DNA from: an uncultured Craurococcus sp.
GTDB taxonomy: Bacteria > Pseudomonadota > Alphaproteobacteria > Acetobacterales > Acetobacteraceae
Assembly: GCA_902805545.1 (NCBI GenBank)
Contig: CADCTD010000049.1
Coordinates: 62,001-126,000 of the forward strand
Length of the DNA stretch: 64,000 nucleotides
Reading direction: 5' to 3'
Of the stretch, positions 23,420 to 32,436 are shown piece after piece. Within the stretch, counting starts at the first letter, position 1. Every line of letters begins with the position of its first letter. The position numbers were made by a program, and so were the translations under genes. The notes beneath the pieces are model-generated. The model had not been told where the DNA came from. It saw nothing but the letters and a program-made list of their open reading frames with translations, and did no database searches.

Positions 23420-25741
23420 ATGGACAAGTTCGGGATCGGGCAGCCGGTGCGGCGGAAGGAAGACGTGCGGCTGCTCACCGGGCAGGGCAGCTACACCGCC
23501 GATATCGATCGGCCGGGGCAGGTCCATGCCTATGTCCTGCGCTCGCCGCATGCCCATGCGCGGATCGTCTCCATCGATGTAACGGAGGCGATGGCGGCGC
23601 CGGGGGTGCTCGCGGTGCTGACGGGGCTCGACGCGGCGAAGGACGGGATCGGGCATTTCCCGGTGATGGTGGAAGTGCCGGGCAAGGACGGCACCAGGCT
23701 CTTCCCGACGCCGCGGGAGATCCTGCAGACGCGGAAGGTGCGTTTCGTCGGCGACCCGGTGGCGCTGGTCGTCGCCGGGACGCGGGCCGAGGCGCAGGAT
23801 GCGGCGGAGCTGATCGAGGTCGAGTACGAGACCCTGCCGAGCGTCACCGATACGGGCGCGGCGCTCGAGCCGGAGGCGCCGCTGCTCTGGGAGGAGAATG
23901 GCAGCAATCTCTGCGTGCTCTGGGACAGCGGGCGGGAGGCGGAGGCCGAGGCGGGGCTGGCGCGGGCGGCGCGGACCGTCTCGATCGAGCTGGTGAACAA
24001 CCGGCTGGTCGGCAACCCGATGGAGCCGCGCGTCGCCATCGGCGAGTATGAGGCGGCGACGGGGCGCTACACGCTGCACTCGCCGACCCAGGGCGTGATG
24101 CGGGTGCAGGACGGGCTGGCGCGGCTGATCCTCAAGGTGCCGAAGGAGCAGGTGCGGGTGGTCTCGCCGGATGTGGGGGGCGGGTTCGGGCTCCGGGGGA
24201 AGATCCACCCGGAGAGCGGGATGGTGCTCTGGGCGGCGCGGCGGGTCGGGCGGCCGGTCAAATGGGTCAGCGACCGGAGCGAGACCTTCCTCTGCGACCC
24301 GCATGGGCGGGACCATGTGACGCGGGCGCGGATGGGCTTCGATGCCGGGGGACGGATCACCGGCGTCGCCATCCGCACCTTCGCGGCGATGGGGGCCTAT
24401 CTGCAGGATTTCGGGCCGCGGGTGCCGACCGTCGCGGGCGGGCGGATCATGGGCACGGTCTACGACATCCAGGCGCTGAACGCGCAGGTGAGCTGCGTCT
24501 TCACCAATACCGCGCCGACGGATGCCTATCGCGGGGCGGGGCGGCCGGAGCAGGCCTATGTGCTGGAGCGGCTGCTCGACCTCGGCGCGGCGGAGCTCGG
24601 GCTGGGGCGGGAGGAGATCAGGCGGCGCAACTACATCCGGCCGGAGCAGATCCCCTACGTCAACGTCGTCGGCAACGCGATCGACAGCGGGCTGTTTGCG
24701 GAGACCCAGGCGCGCGCGCTGCATCTGGCGGATTGGGACGGGTTCCCGGCGCGGCGGGCCGAGGCGCTGGCGCAGGGGAAGCGCCGGGGCATCGGGCTCG
24801 GATACTTCATCGAGGCGTCGGGCGGGCAGCCGAGCGAGTGGGCGCGGGTCCGGTTCGAGGACGATGGGGGTGTTTCCGTGACCGTCGGGACCTTCAGCCA
24901 TGGGCAGGGGCATGAGACCGCCTATGCGCAGGTGCTGCATGACCGGCTCGGCGTCGACTTCGGCAAGGTGCGGCTGGTGCAGGGCGATACGGATGTCGTC
25001 GAGCGGGGCAACGGCACCGGCGGGTCGCGCAGTTCGCAGATGGGCGGCGTCGCCATCGCGCGGGCGGCGGAGCTGGTGATTGCCAAGGGGCGGCGGCTGG
25101 CGGCGCATCTGCTCGAGGCCGCGGCGGAGGACGTGGAGTTCGAGCGCGGCGTCTTCCGCGTGGCGGGGACGGACCTGCAGGTCGGCTGGGAGCGCATCTA
25201 TCAACTCGCGCAGCAGCCGCCGGAGGGGGAGACGCCGGGGCTCGACGAGCAGCTGCTCTACACCCGCAACACCGAGTGCAATTTCCCCAATGGCTGCCAC
25301 GTGGCGGAGGTGGAGGTCGATCCCGAGACGGGGCAGGTTGCGCTGGTCCGCTACGCCGCCGTCGACGATGTGGGCAACGTCATCAATCCGATGCTGGTGC
25401 ACGGGCAGTCGCATGGCGGGATCATGAGCGGGATCGGCCAGGCGCTGCTGGAGCACGCCGTCTATGACCGGGAGAGCGGGCAGTTCCTCACCGCGACCTT
25501 CCAGGACTATTGCATGCCGCGGGCCAGCGATGCGCCGGACTTCGAGCTCGGCTTCCATGTGGTGCCCTGCCCGAACAACGACCTCGGCGTGAAGGGGGCC
25601 GGCGAGGGCGGGTCCTGCGGAGCGCCGCCGGCGATCGTCTCGGCGGTCTGCGATGCGCTCGGCGTCGGGCATGTCGACATGCCGGTGACGGCGGAGAAGG
25701 TGTGGCGGGTATTGCGGGCACGGGAGCAGGTGGCGGCGTGA
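23420..25741 (+). CDS. Molybdenum hydroxylase large subunit (xanthine dehydrogenase/CoxL family)
   Basis: Molybdopterin-cytosine-dinucleotide-type catalytic subunit of 773 residues. Key segments are RKEDVRLLTGQGSY, VRFVGDPVALVVA, PDVGGGFGLRG near residue 253, TDAYRGAGRPEQAY, SHGQGHET and GVKGAGEGGSCGAPPA, with the catalytic Glu near residue 729. It is not a CO dehydrogenase by motif (no AYRCSFR). The start at 23420 has GGGAGGG upstream. No FAD or 2Fe-2S subunit gene lies next to it, so partners must be elsewhere. It overlaps the PrpF-family gene. Confidence 0.93.
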   Translation: MDKFGIGQPVRRKEDVRLLTGQGSYTADIDRPGQVHAYVLRSPHAHARIVSIDVTEAMAAPGVLAVLTGLDAAKDGIGHFPVMVEVPGKDGTRLFPTPREILQTRKVRFVGDPVALVVAGTRAEAQDAAELIEVEYETLPSVTDTGAALEPEAPLLWEENGSNLCVLWDSGREAEAEAGLARAARTVSIELVNNRLVGNPMEPRVAIGEYEAATGRYTLHSPTQGVMRVQDGLARLILKVPKEQVRVVSPDVGGGFGLRGKIHPESGMVLWAARRVGRPVKWVSDRSETFLCDPHGRDHVTRARMGFDAGGRITGVAIRTFAAMGAYLQDFGPRVPTVAGGRIMGTVYDIQALNAQVSCVFTNTAPTDAYRGAGRPEQAYVLERLLDLGAAELGLGREEIRRRNYIRPEQIPYVNVVGNAIDSGLFAETQARALHLADWDGFPARRAEALAQGKRRGIGLGYFIEASGGQPSEWARVRFEDDGGVSVTVGTFSHGQGHETAYAQVLHDRLGVDFGKVRLVQGDTDVVERGNGTGGSRSSQMGGVAIARAAELVIAKGRRLAAHLLEAAAEDVEFERGVFRVAGTDLQVGWERIYQLAQQPPEGETPGLDEQLLYTRNTECNFPNGCHVAEVEVDPETGQVALVRYAAVDDVGNVINPMLVHGQSHGGIMSGIGQALLEHAVYDRESGQFLTATFQDYCMPRASDAPDFELGFHVVPCPNNDLGVKGAGEGGSCGAPPAIVSAVCDALGVGHVDMPVTAEKVWRVLRAREQVAA

Positions 25742-26874
25742 CCCAGCGCTTCATCCCAGCGGCCTTCATCCGGGGCGGATCGTCCAAAGGCGTCTTCTTC
25801 CATGCGCGCGACCTGCCTGCGGACAGGGCCGAGCTCGATCCGATCCTGCTCTCGGCGCTCGGGAGCCCGGACCCCTATGGGCGGCAGCTCGACGGCATGG
25901 GAGGCGGCATTTCCTCGCTCTCCAAGGCCGTCATCATCGGGCCGCCGACGCACCCGGAGGCGGATGTGGACTACACCTTCGCCCAGGTCGCAGTGGACCG
26001 GCCGGTGGTGGACTGGAACGGGAATTGCGGGAACCTTTCCGCCGCGGTCGGGCCCTTCGCGGTCGATGAGGGGCTGGTGCGCCTACCCGATGGGGAGGCG
26101 CTGGTCCGCATCCACCAGGTGAACACGCGGAAGATCATCCATGCGCGGTTCCCGGTGCGCGGCGGCAGGGCAGAGGTGCGGGGCGACTTCGCCATCGCCG
26201 GCGTCGCGGGGACGGGCGCGCGGATCAGGCTCGATTTCCTGGCACCGGGCGGGACCCAGACGGCGGGGCTGTTCCCGACCGGGCGCGTCGCCGATGCGCT
26301 GGAGGTGCCGGGCCTCGGGTCTCTGCGCGCAACGCTGGTCGATGCCGGCAATCCGGCAGCCTTCGTCGATGCGCGGGATCTGGGGCTGACGGGCGGCGAG
26401 AGCCCGGAGGAGATCGAGGTGCAGGGCGAGGTGATGGCGCTGCTCGACCGCATCCGCCGGGCGGCGGGGGTGGCGATGGGGCTGGCCGCGGCGCCCGAGG
26501 GGGTGGGGCTGGCGGCGCCGCGCATCGCCCTCGTCGCCGGGCCGCTGGCGGCGCGGACGCTGGACGGGGCGGTGCTCGACCCCGGCGCGCATGACGTAAC
26601 GGTGCGGATGCTGTCGATGGAGCGGCCGCACCGGGCGGTGCCGATGACGGGGGCGATGGGGCTGGCCGTCGCCTGCCGGGTGGAGGGGAGCATCCCCCAT
26701 GGGCTGGCGCGGCACGGCGGGCGGGCGGAGGAGATCCGGGTGGCGCATCCTTCCGGCATGCTGACCGTGGGCGCCGAGGTGGAGCGGCGGCCGGGCGGAT
26801 GGCATGCGGAGAGCGCGGTGGTGTTCCGCACCCAGCGGCGGCTGATGGAGGGGGCGGTGGCGATACCCGCCTAG
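25738..26874 (+). CDS. PrpF/4-oxalomesaconate tautomerase family protein
   Basis: Isomerase of 378 residues with the diaminopimelate-epimerase fold, shifting a double bond in an unsaturated di- or tricarboxylate. It shows FIRGGSSKGVFF, GMGGGISSLSKAVII, DWNGNCGNLSAAVGPFA and MTGAMGLAVA. It starts with GTG overlapping the stop of the molybdenum hydroxylase (GTGA), so the two are made together. This pairing suggests a pathway in which a heteroaromatic or aromatic acid is hydroxylated and an enol intermediate isomerised, by inference. Its stop shares a CTAG with the stop of the converging permease gene. Confidence 0.9.
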   Translation: MTQRFIPAAFIRGGSSKGVFFHARDLPADRAELDPILLSALGSPDPYGRQLDGMGGGISSLSKAVIIGPPTHPEADVDYTFAQVAVDRPVVDWNGNCGNLSAAVGPFAVDEGLVRLPDGEALVRIHQVNTRKIIHARFPVRGGRAEVRGDFAIAGVAGTGARIRLDFLAPGGTQTAGLFPTGRVADALEVPGLGSLRATLVDAGNPAAFVDARDLGLTGGESPEEIEVQGEVMALLDRIRRAAGVAMGLAAAPEGVGLAAPRIALVAGPLAARTLDGAVLDPGAHDVTVRMLSMERPHRAVPMTGAMGLAVACRVEGSIPHGLARHGGRAEEIRVAHPSGMLTVGAEVERRPGGWHAESAVVFRTQRRLMEGAVAIPA

Positions 26875-27632
26875 GCGAGCAGTTTCGGCAGGCTGCCGGC
26901 CAGCAGCGCCGCGCCGGAGGCCGCCAGCAGGCCGAGGACGATGCGCTGGAAGCCGAGATCGCCGAGGCGGCGGTAGGCGGCGGCGCCGAGCAGCGCCGTG
27001 GCGATGACGATGGGCAGCATCACCGGGAAGAGCCAGGCGGCGTGGGCGGAGACGGTGCCGGTCAGCAGGTAGCCGGCCATCGTCGTCACATGCATGCTGA
27101 GGAAGACGAGCTGAAAGACGCTCCGCTGCGTCGCCCGGTCCCAGCCGCGCAGCACGCACCAGAGGGTCGGAATGGGGCCGGGGAGGCCGCCGAGGCCGCC
27201 CATGATGCCGCCGAGGAAGCCGGCAACGCCATCCGCGAAGCGGCCGCCACGGGTGATCCGCGGCAGGCGGGCGGCAAGCAGCATCGCCGGGCACCAGAGG
27301 ATGAGCAGGGCGCCGAGCCCGGCCTGGAAGAGCCGCGGATCGACCATCGGCAGCAGCCATACGCCGATCGGCACGCCGGGGAGGCCACCGAGGATGAAGG
27401 GGATGGCGCGGGGGACAGCGGACAGCCTGAGGAGGCGAAGGCCCATCGCCTGGCCGATCAGCGAGCAGAAGACGACGAGGGGGCCGGCGACCGAGGGCTC
27501 CAGCGTCCAGGACCAGAAGGCCATCGCCACCAGGCCGAAGGCGAAGCCGGAGACGCCCTGGATGAAGCCGGCCAGGGCGCCGCCGAGCACCACGATGATC
27601 ATCCCGAATGTCACGCGGCCGGCCCCTGGCAT
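26871..27632 (-). CDS. TauE/SafE family permease
   Basis: Inner-membrane protein of 253 residues with about eight hydrophobic helices. Family repeats are recognisable in ALAGFIQGVSGFAFGLVAM and GFLGGIMGGLGGLPGPI. These proteins export organosulfonates, sulfite or organic acids. The start is uncertain: 27632 gives MPGAGRVTFGM, 27602 begins at the first helix, and neither has a good ribosome-binding site. It converges on the PrpF gene with overlapping stops, and faces away from the hydroxyacid dehydrogenase gene. Confidence 0.87.
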   Translation of the reverse strand: MPGAGRVTFGMIIVVLGGALAGFIQGVSGFAFGLVAMAFWSWTLEPSVAGPLVVFCSLIGQAMGLRLLRLSAVPRAIPFILGGLPGVPIGVWLLPMVDPRLFQAGLGALLILWCPAMLLAARLPRITRGGRFADGVAGFLGGIMGGLGGLPGPIPTLWCVLRGWDRATQRSVFQLVFLSMHVTTMAGYLLTGTVSAHAAWLFPVMLPIVIATALLGAAAYRRLGDLGFQRIVLGLLAASGAALLAGSLPKLLA

Positions 27633-27707
27633 GTCAGGCGCCGGGTTTTCGCCCGGCGCGGCGGGGGATACAACCGGGGCAAGCACGATCCTTGGGGAAA
27701 CATCCGC

Positions 27708-28760
27708 ATGCGCCGCTTCCGTGTCGGCTACCTGTCGCATCTGCCGCACCAGGCCTTCCTCGACACGGCGGCGGGCTGCGCGGCGCTGGAGGTGGTGCGG
27801 ATCCCGCTCGACCAGCCGGAGGGGGATGTGCTGGCGGCGCTCGCCGGGATGGACGGGTATTACTGCATGGCCTCGCGGGACGAGTTGCCGCGGCGCTTCC
27901 ACGTGACGGCGGAGCTGCTCGGGGCGCTGCCGCGGCTGCTGATGGTGGGCAGCACGGGTGCGGGCTACGATACGGTCGATCCCGCGGCCTGCACCGCGGC
28001 GGGGGTGCTGCTGGTCAACCAGGCGGGCGGCAATGCGGAGGGCGTTGCCGAGCATGCGGTCGGCATGATGCTCGCCCTGCTGAAGCGCATGCCGGAGGCG
28101 CAGGCGGCGATGCGGGCGGGACGGGCGCAGAGCCGCGAGGCGCTGATGGGGCGGGAGCTGCGCGGGCGCACCGTCGGGCTTGTCGGCATCGGGCATGTCG
28201 GCACGCGGGTCGCCGAGATCCTGCGGCTCGCCTTCGGCTGCAGGGTGCTGGCCTGCGACCCCTATCTCGATGCGGAGACGGTGGCGGCGCGGGGGGCGCG
28301 GCAGGTCCCCATCGAGGAGCTTCTGGCGGAGAGCGACGTGGTCAGCCTCCACCTGCCGCTGGCGCCGGAGAGCCGGGGGTTGATGAGCGCGGCGAGCTTC
28401 GCGCGGATGAAGCGGGGCGCGATCTTCGTCACCACGGCGCGGGGGCATGTCCATGACGAGCCGGCGCTGGCCGAAGCGCTGGCGAGCGGGCATCTCGCCG
28501 GGGCGGGGCTTGATGTCTGGGCGCAGGAGCCGCCGCCGCCCTCGCATCCGCTGCTGCAGATGGACAACGTGATCGTGACGCAGCACACGGCCGGCGTCAC
28601 GCAGGAGAGCCGGGCGAACATCACCCGCATCGCGGCGCTCGCCTTCGCCGATGCGGCCGAGGGGCGGCTGCCGCCGCGGATCGTCAACCCGGATGTGGTG
28701 CAGCGCTTCGCCGGGCGCTGGGCGGCAGCCTTCGGGCGGGCGATGCAGCCGACGGGGTGA
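27708..28760 (+). CDS. D-2-hydroxyacid dehydrogenase family protein
   Basis: NAD-dependent dehydrogenase of 350 residues. The nucleotide motif is GLVGIGHVGTRVAEIL, and the catalytic Arg (TTARGHV), Glu (DVWAQEPP) and His (TQHTAGVT) are all kept. The N-terminal half carries STGAGYDTVD and NQAGGNAEGVAEHAVG as in phosphoglycerate-dehydrogenase-like enzymes. GGGGAAA lies upstream of the ATG. The substrate is a 2-oxo or 2-hydroxy acid. It is followed 55 bases later by the SDR-dehydrogenase-ligase unit and may belong to it. Confidence 0.9.
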   Translation: MRRFRVGYLSHLPHQAFLDTAAGCAALEVVRIPLDQPEGDVLAALAGMDGYYCMASRDELPRRFHVTAELLGALPRLLMVGSTGAGYDTVDPAACTAAGVLLVNQAGGNAEGVAEHAVGMMLALLKRMPEAQAAMRAGRAQSREALMGRELRGRTVGLVGIGHVGTRVAEILRLAFGCRVLACDPYLDAETVAARGARQVPIEELLAESDVVSLHLPLAPESRGLMSAASFARMKRGAIFVTTARGHVHDEPALAEALASGHLAGAGLDVWAQEPPPPSHPLLQMDNVIVTQHTAGVTQESRANITRIAALAFADAAEGRLPPRIVNPDVVQRFAGRWAAAFGRAMQPTG

Positions 28761-28815
28761 TGGCTTGCCCCCTTCCCGCCCCTGGTGGTCAAGTGCGGGA
28801 AACGGGAGGAATGGG

Positions 28816-29586
28816 ATGGTCGATCCGAAAGGCTTGTTCGGACTGGAAGGCTCGGTCGCCCTGGTGACCGGCGCCTCGGGGGCGCTCGGGGCCCATTTCG
28901 CACGTGTGCTGCACGGGGCCGGGGCGAAGGTGGTGCTGGCGGCGCGGCGCGTGGAGGCGCTCGAGGCGCTGGCCGGGGAACTGGGCGCGGGTGCCGTTGC
29001 CGTGCCGCTCGACGTCGCCCGGGCGGAGAGCGTCGCCGCCTGCTTCGACGCGGCGGAGGCGGCCTGCGAGGCGGTGCCGGACATCCTCGTCAACAATGCG
29101 GGCATCGCGGTCTCGAAGCCCGCGCTGCAGCAGAGCGCCGAGGACTGGGACGGCGTGCTCGACGTCAACCTGCGCGGCTGCTTCCTGGTGGCGACCGAGG
29201 CCGGCCGGCGGCTGGTGGCGGCGAAGCGCGGCGGGGCGATCGTCAACATCGCCTCCATCGGCGGGTTGCGCATCCTCCAGGGCGTCGTCGGCTATACGGC
29301 GTCCAAGGCGGGGCTGGTGCAGATGACGCGGCAGCTCGCCGTCGAATGGGCGAGGTACGGCATCCGGGTGAATGCGCTCTGCCCAGGCTATGTCGAGACG
29401 CCGATCAACCGGGAATTCTTTGCCTCCGAGGCGGGCCAGGCGGTGGTGAAGCGGGTGCCGCAGCGGCGGCTCGGCGCGCCCGAGGACCTCACCGGCCCGC
29501 TTCTCCTGCTCGCCTCGAAGGCGGGCGCCCATATGACGGGCGCCGCGCTGGTCGTCGATGGCGGGCATTCGGTCAACGCTCTGTAG
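28816..29586 (+). CDS. SDR family oxidoreductase
   Basis: Classical short-chain dehydrogenase of 256 residues. It shows VTGASGALGAHFA, LVNNAGIAVSKPAL, the catalytic NIASIGG and YTASK, and the PGYVETP segment. The start at 28816 has GGGAGG eight bases upstream; an out-of-frame ATG lies five bases before it. Eleven bases separate its stop from the acyl-CoA dehydrogenase start. A 3-hydroxyacyl-CoA dehydrogenase role in this acyl-CoA unit is likely but not proven. Confidence 0.9.
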   Translation: MVDPKGLFGLEGSVALVTGASGALGAHFARVLHGAGAKVVLAARRVEALEALAGELGAGAVAVPLDVARAESVAACFDAAEAACEAVPDILVNNAGIAVSKPALQQSAEDWDGVLDVNLRGCFLVATEAGRRLVAAKRGGAIVNIASIGGLRILQGVVGYTASKAGLVQMTRQLAVEWARYGIRVNALCPGYVETPINREFFASEAGQAVVKRVPQRRLGAPEDLTGPLLLLASKAGAHMTGAALVVDGGHSVNAL

Positions 29587-29597
29587 GACCTGACACG

Positions 29598-30806
29598 ATG
29601 GATTTCAGCCTGTCTCCCGAGGTCGAGGCGACCCGCGCGCGCATCCGCGAATTCGTCGAGGGGCGGATCATCCCGCTCGAGGCCGACCCCGCCAGCTATG
29701 ACGAGCATGAGAACATCGCCCGGCCGCTGCTGGAGCGGCTGCGGGCGGAGGCGAAGGCGGAAGGGCTCTGGGCGCTCAACCTGCCGAAGGAGCGCGGCGG
29801 CGGCGGCTTCCCGATGGTGGCGATCGCCGCCTTCTACGAGGAGATGAACCGCAGCATCTTCGGCCCCGTCGTCTTCCATGGCGCCGCACCCGATGACGGC
29901 AACATGCGCGTGCTCAACATGGTCGGCACCGAGGCGCAGAAGGAGCGCTGGCTGCAGCCGATCATCGATGGAAAGGTGCAGTCGAGCTTCGCCATGACGG
30001 AGCCGGATGGCTGCGGCAGCGACCCATCGATGACCTACACGAAGGCCGAGCGGCGCGGAAACGAGCGCTGGGTCATCACCGGGCGGAAGCACTACATCAC
30101 CGGCGCCGAGACCGCGAAGCACTTCATCCTCATGGCGCGCACCTCGGATGACGACAGGACGGGGCTGACCGCCTTCCTCTTCCATGCGGACCAGCCGGGG
30201 TGGCGGATCGTGCGGCGCATCCCGATCATGGGGCCGGAGGAGCATGGCGGGCATTGCGAGCTCGAATTCGACGGGCTCGAAGTGGCCGACGAGAACGTGC
30301 TCATGGGCGTGGGCGACGGGCTGCGCGTTACGCAGATCCGGCTCGGGCCGGCACGCCTCACCCATTGCATGCGCTGGACGGGCATGGGGCGACGGGCCCT
30401 CGAGATCGCCATGGCGCATATCGAGCAGCGCAGCAGCTTCGGCAGCAAGCTCGTCGAGAAGGAGGCGGTGCAGCAGCTCGTCGGGCAGGCGGCGATGGAG
30501 CTCGATATCGGGCGGCTGCTGACCATGCGGGCGGCCTGGCTGCTCGACCAGGGAAGCCTCGCGCGGAAGGAGATTTCGATGGCGAAGGTCGTCGTCGCCG
30601 ATGCGCTGCACAAGGCAGTCGATACCTCGTTGCAGCTGCTCGGCGCGAGGGGCTACTCGAAGGATACGCCGGTCGAGTGGATGTACCGCTACGCCCGGCA
30701 GGCCCGCCTCGTCGACGGGGCGAGCGAGGTGCACCGGATGGTGCTGGCGAATTTCCTGCGGCGGCAGGGGAAGGACTTCTTCAAGTGGGGGGCGGATCGT
30801 GGATGA
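29598..30806 (+). CDS. Acyl-CoA dehydrogenase
   Basis: Protein of 402 residues with the full acyl-CoA dehydrogenase fold. The marks are LNLPKERGGGGFPM, SSFAMTEPDGCGSDPSMTYT, WVITGRKHYITGAE, CELEFDGLEVADENVL, RSSFGSKLVEKEAVQQLV and LVDGASEVHRMVLANF, with the catalytic-position Glu in GASEVH. This resembles the ACAD10/11-type C-terminal domain group. The next gene, an acyl-CoA ligase, starts inside its last codons, so the acid activated by the ligase is probably its substrate. Confidence 0.92.
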   Translation: MDFSLSPEVEATRARIREFVEGRIIPLEADPASYDEHENIARPLLERLRAEAKAEGLWALNLPKERGGGGFPMVAIAAFYEEMNRSIFGPVVFHGAAPDDGNMRVLNMVGTEAQKERWLQPIIDGKVQSSFAMTEPDGCGSDPSMTYTKAERRGNERWVITGRKHYITGAETAKHFILMARTSDDDRTGLTAFLFHADQPGWRIVRRIPIMGPEEHGGHCELEFDGLEVADENVLMGVGDGLRVTQIRLGPARLTHCMRWTGMGRRALEIAMAHIEQRSSFGSKLVEKEAVQQLVGQAAMELDIGRLLTMRAAWLLDQGSLARKEISMAKVVVADALHKAVDTSLQLLGARGYSKDTPVEWMYRYARQARLVDGASEVHRMVLANFLRRQGKDFFKWGADRG

Positions 30807-32406
30807 CCATGACCTGCCGAGGCTGGCGGCCAACCATGTGCCGCTCTCGCCGGTCTCCTTCCTGCTGCGGGCGGCGCGGGTCTATCCGGGGCGCGTCGCC
30901 GTCATCCATGGGCGGCGGCGGACCACCTATGCGGAAATGGCGGAGAGGTGCCGGCGGCTCGCCTCGGCGCTGAGGCGGGCGGGTGTCGGCACGGGGGATG
31001 TCGTCGCGGTGCTGGCACCGAACACGCCGGAGATGCTGGAGGCGCATTACGGCGTGCCGATGACGGGCGCGGTGCTGCTGACGATCAACATCCGGCTGGA
31101 TACGGCGGCGATCGGCTTCATCCTGCGGCATGCGGGGGCGAAGCTGCTGCTGGTGGACCGGGAGTTCACCCGCGTTGCGCGCGGGGCGGTGCCGGAGGGT
31201 GTGACGGTCGTCGATATCGCCGACAGCGAAGCGCCGGAGGGCGAGGCGCTGGGCGCCACCGACTACGAGGCCTTCCTGGCGACGGGGAATGCGGCGGAGC
31301 CGGTGCGGATGCCGGAGGATGAGTGGGAGGCGATCAGCCTCTCCTACACCTCGGGCACGACGGGCAATCCGAAGGGCGTCGTCGCGCATCATCGCGGCGC
31401 CTATCTCAACGCGACGGCGAATGCGCTGGCCTTCGAGCTCACGCCGCGAAGCGTCTATCTATGGACGCTGCCGATGTTCCACTGCAATGGCTGGACCTAC
31501 ACCTGGGCGGTGACGCTCCAGGGCGGGACGCATGTCTGCCTGCGCAAGGTTGAGCCGGGTGCGATCTTCGCCGCCATCGCCGAGCATGGGGTGACGCATA
31601 TGTGCGCCGCGCCCGTGGTGCTGACCATGCTGATCCATGCACCGGAGGCCGTGAAGCGGGCGCTGCCGGGGAAGGTTGCCATCGCCACCGGCGGGGCAGC
31701 GCCGCCCTCGCCCGTCATCGCGGGCATGGAAGGGATGGGCTTCGCCGTCACCCATCTCTATGGGCTGACGGAGTGCTACGGGCCGGCGACGATCTGCCTG
31801 TGGCAGCCGGGGCTGGAGGAGATGCCGCTCGGCGAGAAGGCGGCCTTCATGGCGCGGCAGGGGGTCAACCACCCGATGCTGGAGGAGGCGGCGGTGATCG
31901 ACCCAGCCAGCATGGCACCGGTGCCGGCGGATGGCAGGACGCTCGGCGAGGTGATGCTGCGCGGCAATACGGTGATGAAGGGCTATCTGCGCAACCCGGA
32001 GGCCAACCGCGAGGCCTTCGCCGGCGGCTGGTTCCATACCGGCGATCTCGGGGTGATGCACGGGGATGGCTATATCGAGGTGAAGGACCGGGCGAAGGAC
32101 ATCGTCATCTCCGGCGGCGAGAACATCTCGACCCTCGAGGTGGAGGAGGTGCTCTACGCGCATCCCGCCATCATGGAGGCGGCCGTCGTCGCCGCGCCCG
32201 ATGCGAAATGGGGCGAGGTGCCGCATGCTTTCGTCACGCCGCGGCCGGGGGCCGAGCCGCCCACGGAGGCGGAGGTGATCGCCTGGTGCAGGGCGCGGCT
32301 GGCGCATTTCAAATGCCCGAAGCGGGTGAGCTTCGGTCCCCTGCCGAAGACCTCGACGGGAAAGATCCAGAAATTCGAACTGCGCGGACGGCTGCAGGGC
32401 GTGTAG
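30799..32406 (+). CDS. Acyl-CoA synthetase (AMP-forming)
   Basis: Acyl-adenylate-forming ligase of 535 residues. The P-loop TSGTTGNPKG starts near residue 184, then YGLTECYG, WFHTGDLGVMHGDGYIEVKDRAKDIVISGGENIS and the catalytic Lys in TSTGKIQKFELR. The pattern (LPMFHCNGWTYTWAVT) fits medium-chain or DMSP-type acyl-CoA synthetases. It starts with GTG at 30799, overlapping the dehydrogenase stop by eight bases, with a purine run upstream. It activates a carboxylic acid for the SDR and acyl-CoA dehydrogenase encoded just before it. Confidence 0.92.
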   Translation: MDDHDLPRLAANHVPLSPVSFLLRAARVYPGRVAVIHGRRRTTYAEMAERCRRLASALRRAGVGTGDVVAVLAPNTPEMLEAHYGVPMTGAVLLTINIRLDTAAIGFILRHAGAKLLLVDREFTRVARGAVPEGVTVVDIADSEAPEGEALGATDYEAFLATGNAAEPVRMPEDEWEAISLSYTSGTTGNPKGVVAHHRGAYLNATANALAFELTPRSVYLWTLPMFHCNGWTYTWAVTLQGGTHVCLRKVEPGAIFAAIAEHGVTHMCAAPVVLTMLIHAPEAVKRALPGKVAIATGGAAPPSPVIAGMEGMGFAVTHLYGLTECYGPATICLWQPGLEEMPLGEKAAFMARQGVNHPMLEEAAVIDPASMAPVPADGRTLGEVMLRGNTVMKGYLRNPEANREAFAGGWFHTGDLGVMHGDGYIEVKDRAKDIVISGGENISTLEVEEVLYAHPAIMEAAVVAAPDAKWGEVPHAFVTPRPGAEPPTEAEVIAWCRARLAHFKCPKRVSFGPLPKTSTGKIQKFELRGRLQGV

Positions 32407-32436
32407 CATTCCCGGAACAACCGGGAGGAAACAAGC

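Noticed and set aside
23420-25741. Aerobic carbon monoxide dehydrogenase CoxL
   Set aside because: The form I active-site motif AYRCSFR is absent (TDAYRGAGRPE is present), and coxM and coxS are missing.
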